64,000 nucleotides of DNA from Thauera humireducens (GTDB taxonomy: Bacteria; Pseudomonadota; Gammaproteobacteria; Burkholderiales; Rhodocyclaceae): positions 1,240,001 through 1,304,000 of the forward strand of contig NZ_CP014646.1 of NCBI RefSeq assembly GCF_001051995.2, in the 5' to 3' direction. Position numbers and translations under genes: made by a program. How positions within the stretch are numbered: the first letter of the stretch is position 1; each line of letters starts with the position of its first letter. A model generated the notes under the pieces. It saw only the letters and a program-made list of their open reading frames with translations, had not been told where the DNA came from and searched no databases. Below are positions 26,839 through 33,683 of the stretch, piece after piece.

Positions 26839-27081
26839 TTACTCGGCGGTGGGCACGGTGAATTCGCGGACGGTGCCCAGGATCTGCATGTGGCCATTCC
26901 GGGCGCAGAGAATCGCGGCGGCTTGCGCGATGCGCTCGGGATCCAGGTGGGCGATCAGTTCACGCGGGCCGGCCCAGACTGAGAGCGTGGCGCCCTCGGG
27001 GGTGGCATGAAGGGTGACGCCGGCCGGCGTACCGGGTTCTGCAAGGTCGATTTTCATGGTGACGCGGCGGTGATTGGACAT
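26839..27081 (-). CDS. Small protein of unknown function
   Basis: 80 residues (MSNHRRVTMKIDLAEPG...). MKIDLAEPG at codon 9 is an equally possible start, and neither has a strong ribosome-binding site. The body (VTLHATPEGATLSVWAGP, then LIAHLDPERIAQAAAIL) suggests a short alpha/beta fold. It lies between the terminase-linked ORF and the coiled-coil gene. No family is recognised. Confidence 0.5.
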   Translation of the reverse strand: MSNHRRVTMKIDLAEPGTPAGVTLHATPEGATLSVWAGPRELIAHLDPERIAQAAAILCARNGHMQILGTVREFTVPTAE

Positions 27082-27125
27082 GCTCGAAGTGTGCCGCCGG
27101 TCAGCCGAATGACATAACGCCCGAG

Positions 27126-27494
27126 TCAGGTGTCAGCGAGAATCCGCAACAGCTGCCGATTGGATCGGGGAATGCGTGCCAGGCGGTCGATCTCGAGCAT
27201 TGCCGGGTCGCCTGCGGCCAGGCGCTCGAGAAGGTGGTCAGCCTTGGCGCTGGTCGGACCGGCGAACGACTCGGCCAACTCGCGCAAGCGGCGGTTGCGC
27301 TCGGGGATCGGCGATCCGAGATAGCCACCTCGGCCGCCGTTGCCCTTGAGGCCCAGCAGGCGGTCGAGGTCGGCGTGCGGATCGCGGACGCGACGCAGCA
27401 GGGCAGCCGGCACCCATCGGTCAGAGGGCGGCAGGACTTCGGCCATCTGGAGGGCGATCCGGGCGATGCGTTGGGCGGCGTCGTGCGGGGTCAT
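27126..27494 (-). CDS. Element protein coupled to the terminase-like gene, unknown function
   Basis: 122 residues from MTPHDAAQ, whose ATG overlaps the upstream stop by 4 bases. It is helical, with an Arg-rich central part (RRVRDPHADLDRLLGLKGNGG and ERNRRLRELAESF) and a C-terminal SNRQLLRILADT. The Arg/Asp pattern could contact nucleic acid. The tight coupling to the small-terminase-like gene suggests a packaging-linked role, which is inference. Confidence 0.6.
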   Translation of the reverse strand: MTPHDAAQRIARIALQMAEVLPPSDRWVPAALLRRVRDPHADLDRLLGLKGNGGRGGYLGSPIPERNRRLRELAESFAGPTSAKADHLLERLAAGDPAMLEIDRLARIPRSNRQLLRILADT

Positions 27495-27931
27495 GCTGGC
27501 TCGTCCATCCACGCCGGAAGGTTCAGGGCGCGGTCTGGAAAGCCCATGCCGCGCGTCAGCACGTCCCAGAGATGCGCGGAGAGTTCAGCGGCGAACCAGT
27601 TGAACTGGTCCGGGGTGGGTTCGATGCCTGAATCCGTGAGGATCTTCAGCAGCGCAGTGCGCTCGAACAACAGTTGCGGTAGCACGCCGAACACGACCGC
27701 ATCAATCGGATTGGCGGCGGCCTGGTGTGCGGGCGGGCTGGTGGCCTCTTGGCGCAACATACCGGCGCGCACCTTTCGATGAACGTGGGCAACTGCCATC
27801 ATCGGTTCAAGGTTTCGGCGGCGCCAATCCTCTGCGGATTCAACGCTATCGGTCGGCATCCCTCGTGCGACCAGCTTTGACACTTGCCCTTTGCTCAGTC
27901 CGAGCGCTTCACACAGTTCAGCTTGTTTCAT
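27491..27931 (-). CDS. Terminase small subunit-like protein (Nu1 type)
   Basis: 146 residues. The N-terminus (MKQAELCEALGLSKGQVSKLVARGMP...DWRRRNLEP) is a winged-helix/Nu1-like DNA-binding segment, in which the recognition helix and DWRRRNL linker are typical of phage small terminases. The rest is helical. Small terminases choose the DNA to be packaged. No large subunit is encoded anywhere in the element, so this protein would have to act with a helper phage's large subunit, as in satellites. The start has AGGAAA 12 bases upstream, within an AT-rich leader. Confidence 0.65.
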   Translation of the reverse strand: MKQAELCEALGLSKGQVSKLVARGMPTDSVESAEDWRRRNLEPMMAVAHVHRKVRAGMLRQEATSPPAHQAAANPIDAVVFGVLPQLLFERTALLKILTDSGIEPTPDQFNWFAAELSAHLWDVLTRGMGFPDRALNLPAWMDEPA

Positions 27932-28054
27932 TGGGTTTAAGTTTCCTAATAATTAAGAGCTATGACTAGAGGAAGATCGGGGCACTAATCACCCGTGAGC
28001 TACAAGCCCCGGAAGGACCCGCAAATAGCCAGACGTTTGTTGATGCACCGGCTT

Positions 28055-28933
28055 TCATCGGGCCGTTCTCAGCGCCATGGCCATTGCCTTCTCCAACTGC
28101 TCCGGAAGGTTCTTCTCGATCGAGCGCTGCATCAGCCCGTAGAAGTCAAAGCGCCTTCGGTAGTTGCCTGGCCTCACGAAGAGCAAGACGGGCTTGATGA
28201 ATGACTTGCCTGCTGGTCCGTTAGGATAGTTGCGCTCCCAGATGCCGGGCGGCAGTCGCATGCCAAGCCCGCCGAAGCGCTCACCACGCGAGACGAAGTA
28301 CGCAAAGCCATACTTGCGACCTTTGCCGAACGAGGTATCGCCCGTGCGCCGGTTCTTGCGACCCATCGTTGCGGCCGTTCTGGTTTTGTCGGTCATGTTC
28401 GACCGGTAGCCCTTACCCTTGCCGTCGTCAAAGGCGTTGAACCAGGACAGGATCTGATTGATCTTTGCGCCGGGCAGGTTGCCGAACGGATCAAGATAGC
28501 CAGATCGCTTTGCGAACACGGCCTGCATTCCGGGCGGCATGATCTGCGCTTTGATAAGCGCGTTCTCAAATCGCTTATTCGCCCGCTGCCCGCCTTCGAT
28601 CTGCGCGGACAGGTAGCGATTGGGGAAGATGCTCCCCTTGCCCGCCGAGGTAGCGCGCGGGTCGTCTGCCGCAAAGCCGCGGTTGCCGTCATAGACATTG
28701 ACGACGGCGAACAGGCGCTCTTTGGTTGCGCCTTGGAACACCTTTACGGCAGTCGCGGTACGCGGCAGCGGGCTGTCGAACACTGACGCCAGCACTGCGT
28801 TGCCTTCCTTGGCGACGATCTTCGCGGTTTCGTTAATTGCTCTGCTCGTGGCGAACGGCACCTGCCTGCGCGCCAGGTCGTCGAGTTGCTTGGTGACTTC
28901 CTTGATGTTGTCGGATACGTCGATGCGGATCAT
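28055..28933 (-). CDS. Phage tail-like protein (minor tail protein Z / HK97 gp10-like)
   Basis: 292 residues. The N-terminal MIRIDVSDNIKEVTKQLDDLARRQVPFATSRAINETAK is the typical opening of minor-tail-Z-like proteins, and basic loops follow (GRKNRRTGDTSFGKGRKYG). The C-terminal helix (YGLMQRSIEKNLPEQLEKAM) ends the protein. In phages this family is tail-completion related. In this element it stands alone, without other tail genes, directly after the iteron region. It could be a remnant or a factor acting on helper tails. Confidence 0.55.
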   Translation of the reverse strand: MIRIDVSDNIKEVTKQLDDLARRQVPFATSRAINETAKIVAKEGNAVLASVFDSPLPRTATAVKVFQGATKERLFAVVNVYDGNRGFAADDPRATSAGKGSIFPNRYLSAQIEGGQRANKRFENALIKAQIMPPGMQAVFAKRSGYLDPFGNLPGAKINQILSWFNAFDDGKGKGYRSNMTDKTRTAATMGRKNRRTGDTSFGKGRKYGFAYFVSRGERFGGLGMRLPPGIWERNYPNGPAGKSFIKPVLLFVRPGNYRRRFDFYGLMQRSIEKNLPEQLEKAMAMALRTAR

Positions 28934-28993
28934 GGGCTCAGCTCCTTTGGTTTAGGTCGGTGAGTGCTCGGGTCGTCCGGCGCATCTACACCC

Positions 28994-29156
28994 GTCGACA
29001 ATGTCGACAATGTCGACAGACGCTCGGGCCGGACTTGGGTCTGTCGAGTTTGTCGACATTGTCGACAGGGGTAGAGCGCCAAACCGTAAGTGATTCATAT
29101 AGAAGAAGAAAAAGGTTAAAAATAGCTCTATGGCGACAATGTCGATTAGGTCGACA
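28994..29156. repeat. Three clusters of 9-bp iterons around an AT-rich stretch; candidate replication origin
   Basis: Each cluster has three units in 9-bp phase: 28994-29018 (GTCGACAAT twice, then GTCGACA), 29043-29067 (GTCGAGTTT, GTCGACATT, GTCGACA) and 29132-29156 (GCGACAAT, GTCGATTAG, GTCGACA). Between clusters 2 and 3, about 29090-29130 is A/T-rich (GATTCATATAGAAGAAGAAA and following), unusual for this DNA. It lies directly after the DUF3987 gene, whose stop falls in the third cluster. Phased iterons plus an AT-rich element next to primase-type genes are the usual make-up of an origin. An operator array is the alternative. Confidence 0.6.
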
Positions 29157-30723
29157 GAAGCTTCGGATTGACGATGCAGGCCTCTGTCGGCGGTGCGCCC
29201 TTGTTTCGCCTGGTGTAGTGCCGCAGCACGTCCTGCTGTTCCAGCCGCTGCAGGGCCTTGGTCAGGCGCTCCAGGGTACGGAAGCGCCCCTCCATCGCCT
29301 TCTGGCATTCCCGCCGGCTGAACTCCTCCAGGCCATTGGCCTTGATCCACTTCACGATGGCGCCCGCATCGGCGTCGACGCCGTCGGTGCCCAGCAGACC
29401 GAATGCCGCCTGTGCGTGCGGGATCAGCAGGCGCCCCAGCGCGACCGCCCGCTCCGTCGCAAGCTGGCTCACCTCTTCGGCGTGGCGTCCGACTTCGGCC
29501 AGCTCCAGCAGCGCCGCGATGCGCGCCACCGCGCCGGGCAGCTTGCTGGTCCAGTCGCTGATGGCCTCGTAGCGCCCACCCTCGCCCTGGTGGTCCTCGA
29601 TCTCTTGCGCGAAGTCCGCCCACAGCTCGAGTGCCGGCTCGGTCATCGCCAGCTCGCGCGGCTTACCCGGCACGGCGGGCACGTCCTCCAGCAGTTGGAA
29701 GAGCGCGGCCTCGTAGTCATCGCGCACCTGGTCAGGGATTGCCACACGACGACGCACGTCGCGCTTGCCGACGTTGCTCGCCGGCATGGCGAAGAGAAAG
29801 CGCGCAAGCAGACCCGAGTCGCGGAACCGCCGCGAGGCGGCCACCTCGGACAGCACGCCGGGTTGCAGCGCCAGACCGAAGGACAGGGCCGGCTTATCGA
29901 CGTGGGCCTCGCGGCCGGCGCGATCCACCCGCATCGCCGTGCCGGCGTGGCCTTTCAGGAAGGCGTCCAGGTTGGCACTGCCACCGTTGTAGATGCCGGC
30001 CATGATCTGGAAGATGCCGGCCTCATCGCTCAGCAGCGCCATGCGCTCACCGTACTCCGCCAACATCGCTTGCAGCCGCTCGGCGGTCACGTCCTCGGTG
30101 AAGAGGCGCGGTGCGCGCAGCTCGGCCGGCATCGTGTCCTTCTCGTGCTGGATCTCACTGCGGATGCGTTCGCGCTCGTGGTCGTCCTTGGCTTTCGCGG
30201 CATCGGCCAGAAGCCGCTCGATGCGCTTCTCGGCTACCTTCCGTGCCGACGCCACCCGCCCGCGCTCGGCGCGGCCTCGGTCGTACTCCAGCTTCTCCCA
30301 GCGCAGCAGGGGTGCCGTCATGGCGCTGAACACTGCCGACTTGCGCGCGCCGCTCGGCAGCGCCGTCAGCGTCCAGAGTGCAAGCGGCTCGGTGTAGTCG
30401 TCACCGAACGGCGCCACCTCGAAGCGGCGTTGCAGCACGGCAGCCAGAACCGACAGCCCCACCATGACAGCGAGCGCAGGCGGCGTTTGGGTCGAGTCCG
30501 CCACCGCGCCGGCCATCTCCCCCAGCCAGCCGGGCAGGATCGCGGCGGGGATCTCGGGTGCTTTGACCATGCCGGGCAGGTGCGGGTCGGGCCAATCCGG
30601 CGCAGGGCTCTGCGAATTTGCAGAGGGGGCAGCAGCAGCGGCCAACACCTTGTCGACGGTCGCCTTAACCGCCTCGGGGCCGGCGATCTGCGCCAGGTCG
30701 TTGAAGTCGGTCGGCTTAGACAT
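29146..30723 (-). CDS. DUF3987-family replication protein (helicase/primase-associated)
   Basis: 525 residues from MSKPTDFND, behind AGGGGGT; it overlaps the Toprim stop by 8 bases. TALPSGARKSAVFSAMTAPLL sits at the Walker A position and is degenerate (GxxxSGARKS). ALLSDEAGIFQIM is Walker B-like, and FGLALQPGVLSEVAASRRFRDSGLLARFLFAMP is the characteristic DUF3987 motif. A winged-helix-like C-terminus (FSRRECQKAMEGRFRTLERLTKAL) follows. These proteins accompany Toprim primases in satellites and islands and probably act as replicative ATPases. The iteron array lies at its 3' end. Confidence 0.75.
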   Translation of the reverse strand: MSKPTDFNDLAQIAGPEAVKATVDKVLAAAAAPSANSQSPAPDWPDPHLPGMVKAPEIPAAILPGWLGEMAGAVADSTQTPPALAVMVGLSVLAAVLQRRFEVAPFGDDYTEPLALWTLTALPSGARKSAVFSAMTAPLLRWEKLEYDRGRAERGRVASARKVAEKRIERLLADAAKAKDDHERERIRSEIQHEKDTMPAELRAPRLFTEDVTAERLQAMLAEYGERMALLSDEAGIFQIMAGIYNGGSANLDAFLKGHAGTAMRVDRAGREAHVDKPALSFGLALQPGVLSEVAASRRFRDSGLLARFLFAMPASNVGKRDVRRRVAIPDQVRDDYEAALFQLLEDVPAVPGKPRELAMTEPALELWADFAQEIEDHQGEGGRYEAISDWTSKLPGAVARIAALLELAEVGRHAEEVSQLATERAVALGRLLIPHAQAAFGLLGTDGVDADAGAIVKWIKANGLEEFSRRECQKAMEGRFRTLERLTKALQRLEQQDVLRHYTRRNKGAPPTEACIVNPKLLST

Positions 30724-31552
30724 GGGCCACCCCCTCGAAGCTCGGGAAGGCCACGCCGGCACCGATGGCCCGCGCGGCTTCGTGCGCGGCCTTCAGGCCA
30801 GGATTGCCGGGTGTGCCGGCGTCGTTGTCGGCGCACACCACGAAGCGCAGGCGGGGGAACTTGGCCCTCAGCGAACGGGCCACGGCGATGAGGTTGCCGC
30901 AGTTGAAGCACACCGCCACCGCGCGCCCGGTGGCCTGGTGCAGCGTAGCGGCGGTGGCGTAGCCCTCGGCCAGCAGCAGCGCGTCGTCGGGGCGCCCGAT
31001 GGCGTAATAGCAGCCGGCGATGCGCCCACCGGTGAGGAAGCGTTTCGAGCCGTCCGGGCCGATGAACTGCAGCGTATGCAGTCGGCCATCGGCATCCCGC
31101 GCCGGCACCATCAGCTGGTCACGCAGCGCCCGCAGGCCATAGGCATGCACGCCCTTGGCCCGCAGGTAGGGATGATCGTCCGTAGCCGGCTTGGCACCGC
31201 TCCACAGCTTGAGCGCGCGAGCGGCAGCTTCGGCGCGGACGCGTGCGGCATCCTCTTCACGAGCTTTGTTCATGGCATGCAACTGGCGCTGCAGCTCGGC
31301 GCGCTCGGCCGGCGTCATCGCCTCGTTGCTGGTCGCCTGCCAGTAGTAGCGCCTTTCCCAGTCGTGCCAATGCCAAGCCACGCCAAACGGCACGCGGGTG
31401 CCTGTGTGCAGCACGGCAGCGGCGTTGAGCTTGCCGGGACCGTCACGCTCGCTGCGGTAGCGCACAATCTTGTCATCGGGAAAATGGATGGACGCCTTGA
31501 CCGGTGTGAGTCCGACCGAGCCGAGAAAGGCGAGGAATTCAGTGGCGATCAT
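30716..31552 (-). CDS. Toprim-domain primase-like protein
   Basis: 278 residues. An N-terminal segment (IRYRSERDGPGKLNAAAVLH) is followed by a Toprim fold: ALLLAEGYATAATLHQATG supplies the catalytic Glu, and RFVVCADNDAGTPGNPG supplies the DxD-like metal site. KAAHEAARAIG ends the domain. The zinc finger of full DnaG-type primases is missing. It is coupled to the DUF3987 gene downstream and to the upstream small ORF by overlaps. It probably primes replication of the element. Confidence 0.78.
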   Translation of the reverse strand: MIATEFLAFLGSVGLTPVKASIHFPDDKIVRYRSERDGPGKLNAAAVLHTGTRVPFGVAWHWHDWERRYYWQATSNEAMTPAERAELQRQLHAMNKAREEDAARVRAEAAARALKLWSGAKPATDDHPYLRAKGVHAYGLRALRDQLMVPARDADGRLHTLQFIGPDGSKRFLTGGRIAGCYYAIGRPDDALLLAEGYATAATLHQATGRAVAVCFNCGNLIAVARSLRAKFPRLRFVVCADNDAGTPGNPGLKAAHEAARAIGAGVAFPSFEGVAHV

Positions 31553-31881
31553 TCGGCAACCTCCACCCGCGCACCAGGGAATTGCGCGCGAACCTCGACG
31601 GCTGTTGCGCCCTGCATGGCCCAGGCCACGAATGGGTCGCGGCCGGGGAATGTGATCCGCCAGGCGTGGGCCGGGCGGCCTTCGTTCGCTTGAAGGGCGG
31701 CGAGGGTTTCAGCGGCGTCTGGGAGGCCTGCACGCTTGGCGGCCTTTAACTGGCGGACGACTTCGCGGCGCTGTGCCCGGCTGCCGTTTTCCATGACGAA
31801 ACCGTAATCGACCAGGCCCGGCCGGCGGCGGTTGCCGTCGCGTCCGAAGCCGGCACCCTTGGGGTAGTCGTGGTAGCTCAT
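31549..31881 (-). CDS. Small element protein of unknown function
   Basis: 110 residues from MSYHDYPKG, with a GGAGGGAAAGC-type site just upstream. The central part (RAQRREVVRQLKAAKRAGL) is basic and helical. The C-terminal HAWRITFPGRDPFVAWAMQG is a short beta unit often seen in small element ORFs next to primase genes. It overlaps the Toprim gene start and the upstream stop, both by 4 bases. Confidence 0.6.
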   Translation of the reverse strand: MSYHDYPKGAGFGRDGNRRRPGLVDYGFVMENGSRAQRREVVRQLKAAKRAGLPDAAETLAALQANEGRPAHAWRITFPGRDPFVAWAMQGATAVEVRAQFPGARVEVAE

Positions 31882-32123
31882 GCTTTCCCTCCGGCACTCT
31901 TCTTGCACAGCGCCCGGTGCATCTCGCCCTGTTCATCGAAATGCTCGATCCAGTGTTCCGCGTGATCGATTGCAAGCTCAGCCAGGTTCGGCACCTGACT
32001 GGACAGGTGGTTGCTGTGCGCAAGCTTGATGCTGTGAGCCAGCGCCAAAAGGTTGCGCAGCACGCATGCAGCGATACAGGCGATATCCTCGGCACAGTCG
32101 GGGGTTTTCTCGATGTCGCTCAT
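31878..32123 (-). CDS. Small acidic element protein of unknown function
   Basis: 81 residues from MSDIEKTPDC, with GAGGGCG in front. It is helical with four Cys (including CAEDIACIAACVLRN) and many His (AHSIKLAHSNHLSS, DHAEHWIEHF). The His/Cys content could bind a metal, but no known finger spacing is seen. It is part of the chain of overlapping small genes. Confidence 0.55.
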   Translation of the reverse strand: MSDIEKTPDCAEDIACIAACVLRNLLALAHSIKLAHSNHLSSQVPNLAELAIDHAEHWIEHFDEQGEMHRALCKKSAGGKA

Positions 32124-32125
32124 GC

Positions 32126-32221
32126 TCACGCCCTCCCGCCGAAGCTCAGACGGTAGGCCAGCGCCGGGCCGGCGATGCGGCGCAGCGCGCGATAGACACG
32201 GATGCGGGTGATCGTGCTCAT
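32126..32221 (-). CDS. 31-residue peptide in the small-gene chain
   Basis: MSTITRIRVYRALRRIAG... is 31 codons, basic and amphipathic. Its ATG overlaps the stop of the upstream gene by 4 bases and its stop lies 2 bases before the next ATG. The conserved tight packing argues that it is translated, although its size alone would not. Confidence 0.5.
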   Translation of the reverse strand: MSTITRIRVYRALRRIAGPALAYRLSFGGRA

Positions 32222-32436
32222 GCTTCACCCCCTTCGCGGTGGCGGGGGTGGGCGTCCAGGACGCCACAGCCGTAGCTCTCAAACATGCGGCACATGTCCA
32301 GCGCGACATCTGGGCAGCCGTGCTCAATGGTCGTTGCCAGGCCTGCGAACGCTGATACCAGTTGCTCGGTCTGGCTGATCAGGAATTCATACCTGTCCTG
32401 AAGGGTGAATTCCGCAGCGCTTCTCGGTTCTTTCAT
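32218..32436 (-). CDS. Small element protein of unknown function
   Basis: 72 residues from MKEPRSAAEF, helical (LQDRYEFLISQTEQLVSAFAGL), with three Cys in the second half and a His-rich end (DAHPRHREGG). The ATG overlaps the upstream stop (4 bases). No family is recognised. Confidence 0.5.
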   Translation of the reverse strand: MKEPRSAAEFTLQDRYEFLISQTEQLVSAFAGLATTIEHGCPDVALDMCRMFESYGCGVLDAHPRHREGGEA

Positions 32437-32780
32437 GCCGCACCCCCTTCCACCTTCGCCAGGGCGGCGCGCAGTGCAAGCAGGGTGCGCCCTTCTTCGG
32501 TGTGCTCGGTTGCGTGGAACTTCTGCAGCGTCAACAGCGATTCGGCAGCGGCGCACGCCTGGTGCAGCTCGGGTGCGGCGGCGATCAGGCGGACATTGGC
32601 GGCGGCCTGCTGGATGGCGGCATCGCCCCAGCCGATGGCGGACCAGACCTCAGCGACGATGCCTTCGTCGGGGCCGATCTGCCGATGGCTGTGCTCGTGC
32701 CACGGGCCGGGGGTGTAACTGGTGGGGATGGTGGGCGAAGTCGGCGCGAGTGCGCGCATGCCCGATGCGGTAGTACGCAT
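32433..32780 (-). CDS. Small element protein of unknown function
   Basis: 115 residues from MRTTASGMRAL, with AAGGAGC nine bases upstream. An open frame continues 309 bases further upstream, but it runs through a region of inverted repeats and is unlikely to be coding. The protein has a YTPGPWHEHSHRQIG segment and RLIAAAPELHQACAAAESLL. The pattern TPGPW...AAAPEL is common in small prophage proteins of unknown function. First gene of the overlapping chain leading to the Toprim and DUF3987 genes. Confidence 0.65.
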   Translation of the reverse strand: MRTTASGMRALAPTSPTIPTSYTPGPWHEHSHRQIGPDEGIVAEVWSAIGWGDAAIQQAAANVRLIAAAPELHQACAAAESLLTLQKFHATEHTEEGRTLLALRAALAKVEGGAA

Positions 32781-32784
32781 GGCT

Positions 32785-33030
32785 GATGCTCCTTGGTCTG
32801 CGGTTTGAGTCCCGCGCCCCGACGCCAATCGGGGGTGGCGGGCGCGTGCGGGATTGGCGTACCGGGACCAAGGGACCGGCGAGCCTTGCGGCTCTCCCAC
32901 ACGGCCCGCCATAGACGGAGCAGCACATGCGGTGGACGAAAAAAATCCGCCTTGGTGGCGGACATGTCCGCCTTGGTCATTCGGGACGCCAATCCCGTTG
33001 CCTGTTGTTTGCAGGCAAACGGGATCATGC
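32785..33030 (-). promoter_or_regulatory. Leader region with inverted and direct repeats before the small-gene operon
   Basis: ACGCCAATC or its complement occurs three times (32822-32830, 32852-32860, 32986-32994); GGGATTGGCGT at 32850-32860 and ACGCCAATCCC at 32986-32996 could form an 11-bp stem. GGCGGACATGTCCGCC (32957-32972) is a perfect 16-bp palindrome. TCCGCCTTGGT is repeated at 32946-32956 and 32967-32977. The minus strand has a T7 run at 32939-32945 after a GGCGGA hairpin, which looks like an attenuator. GAGCCGCAAGGCTC (32881-32894) is a further hairpin. The frames through it are probably not genes. Confidence 0.55.
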
Positions 33031-33085
33031 CGGGGGTGGGTGGACGGTGTCAAGCGCAGCGGCACCGCAAGAAGGCGAAGGACGA

Positions 33086-33361
33086 TCACAGCGCCCCCTC
33101 TCGGACACGGATCGGGCCTGCGATCGGCGTGCCGCTCCAGGTGCTTACGATCAGCCAGCAGTCGAACTGGTGCAGTCGGAAACGCTTACCGCGATGGCAG
33201 AACGAACGCGCGTCAGGACGGGCACGCGCATAGCAACGTGCAGCGTCTACCAGCCGCCTGAGGGTCGATTGATCCTGCTTCGATAGCGGCTTGGCGAGCC
33301 GGGGAAACATCGTCAGGTGCACGGCCCGCCGCGTCGCACGATTGAGTGTGTCGACGGTCAT
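33086..33361 (-). CDS. Small basic protein coupled to alpA
   Basis: 91 residues. The ATG overlaps the alpA stop by 4 bases. It is Arg-rich (LNRATRRAVHL, RLVDAARCYARARPDARSF) and ends in a beta-rich segment (LHQFDCWLIVSTWSGTPIAGPI). The basic helical half suggests nucleic acid binding. Unknown family. It could be an antirepressor or excisionase partner given its coupling to AlpA, but that is speculation. Confidence 0.55.
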   Translation of the reverse strand: MTVDTLNRATRRAVHLTMFPRLAKPLSKQDQSTLRRLVDAARCYARARPDARSFCHRGKRFRLHQFDCWLIVSTWSGTPIAGPIRVREGAL

Positions 33362-33621
33362 GCCGAAACACCCAGCGAGGCCAGGTGACGGCGGATCGCG
33401 CCGACGTTCCAGCGGGTGGTCATTGGCCCGGTCTTGATCGGGGCGGGGAGCTTGCCCGAGCGAGCGTCACGCCATACCGATGAAGGGGACTTGCCCAGAA
33501 TCAGGGCAACGTCATTGACATTCAGACTGCAGGCGGAATCGGGAAGGCTGTCCAGTTGCGCTAAAGCGGCGTGGGCGGGCGCGTGATGGATCGTGGCGGG
33601 ATGCCGTGATTGCGGTTGCAT
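33358..33621 (-). CDS. AlpA-like helix-turn-helix regulator
   Basis: 87 residues. The C-terminal two thirds is a MerR/AlpA-type winged helix: SLNVNDVALILGKSPSSVWRDARSGKLPAPIKTGPMTTRWNVGAIRRHLA. AlpA proteins activate integrase or operon genes in P4-like and PICI elements and can act as excisionases. The N-terminal 30 residues are His/Ala-rich and probably disordered. The GGAG ribosome-binding site lies inside the 3' arm of a strong hairpin just before the ATG, which would limit translation. Confidence 0.75.
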   Translation of the reverse strand: MQPQSRHPATIHHAPAHAALAQLDSLPDSACSLNVNDVALILGKSPSSVWRDARSGKLPAPIKTGPMTTRWNVGAIRRHLASLGVSA

Positions 33622-33624
33622 TGT

Positions 33625-33651
33625 TTCGCTCCGGGTTGCGGGTGGAGCGAA
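33625..33651 (-). promoter_or_regulatory. Hairpin that covers the alpA ribosome-binding site
   Basis: On the minus strand, TTCGCTCC and GGAGCGAA form a perfect 8-bp stem with an 11-base loop. The 3' arm contains GGAG, the Shine-Dalgarno sequence, and ends 3 bases before the alpA ATG. Folding would block initiation. Confidence 0.55.
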
Positions 33652-33683
33652 GAATGACGCACGGCATTTTTTGAATCACCGCG

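Noticed and set aside
28994..29156. CRISPR array
   Set aside because: The units are 9 bp in direct contact without spacers, and no cas gene is nearby.
32781..33089. N-terminal extension of the small gene at 32433-32780
   Set aside because: The frame stays open, but it runs through inverted repeats and a T7 run, and the ATG at 32780 has a proper AAGGAG site.
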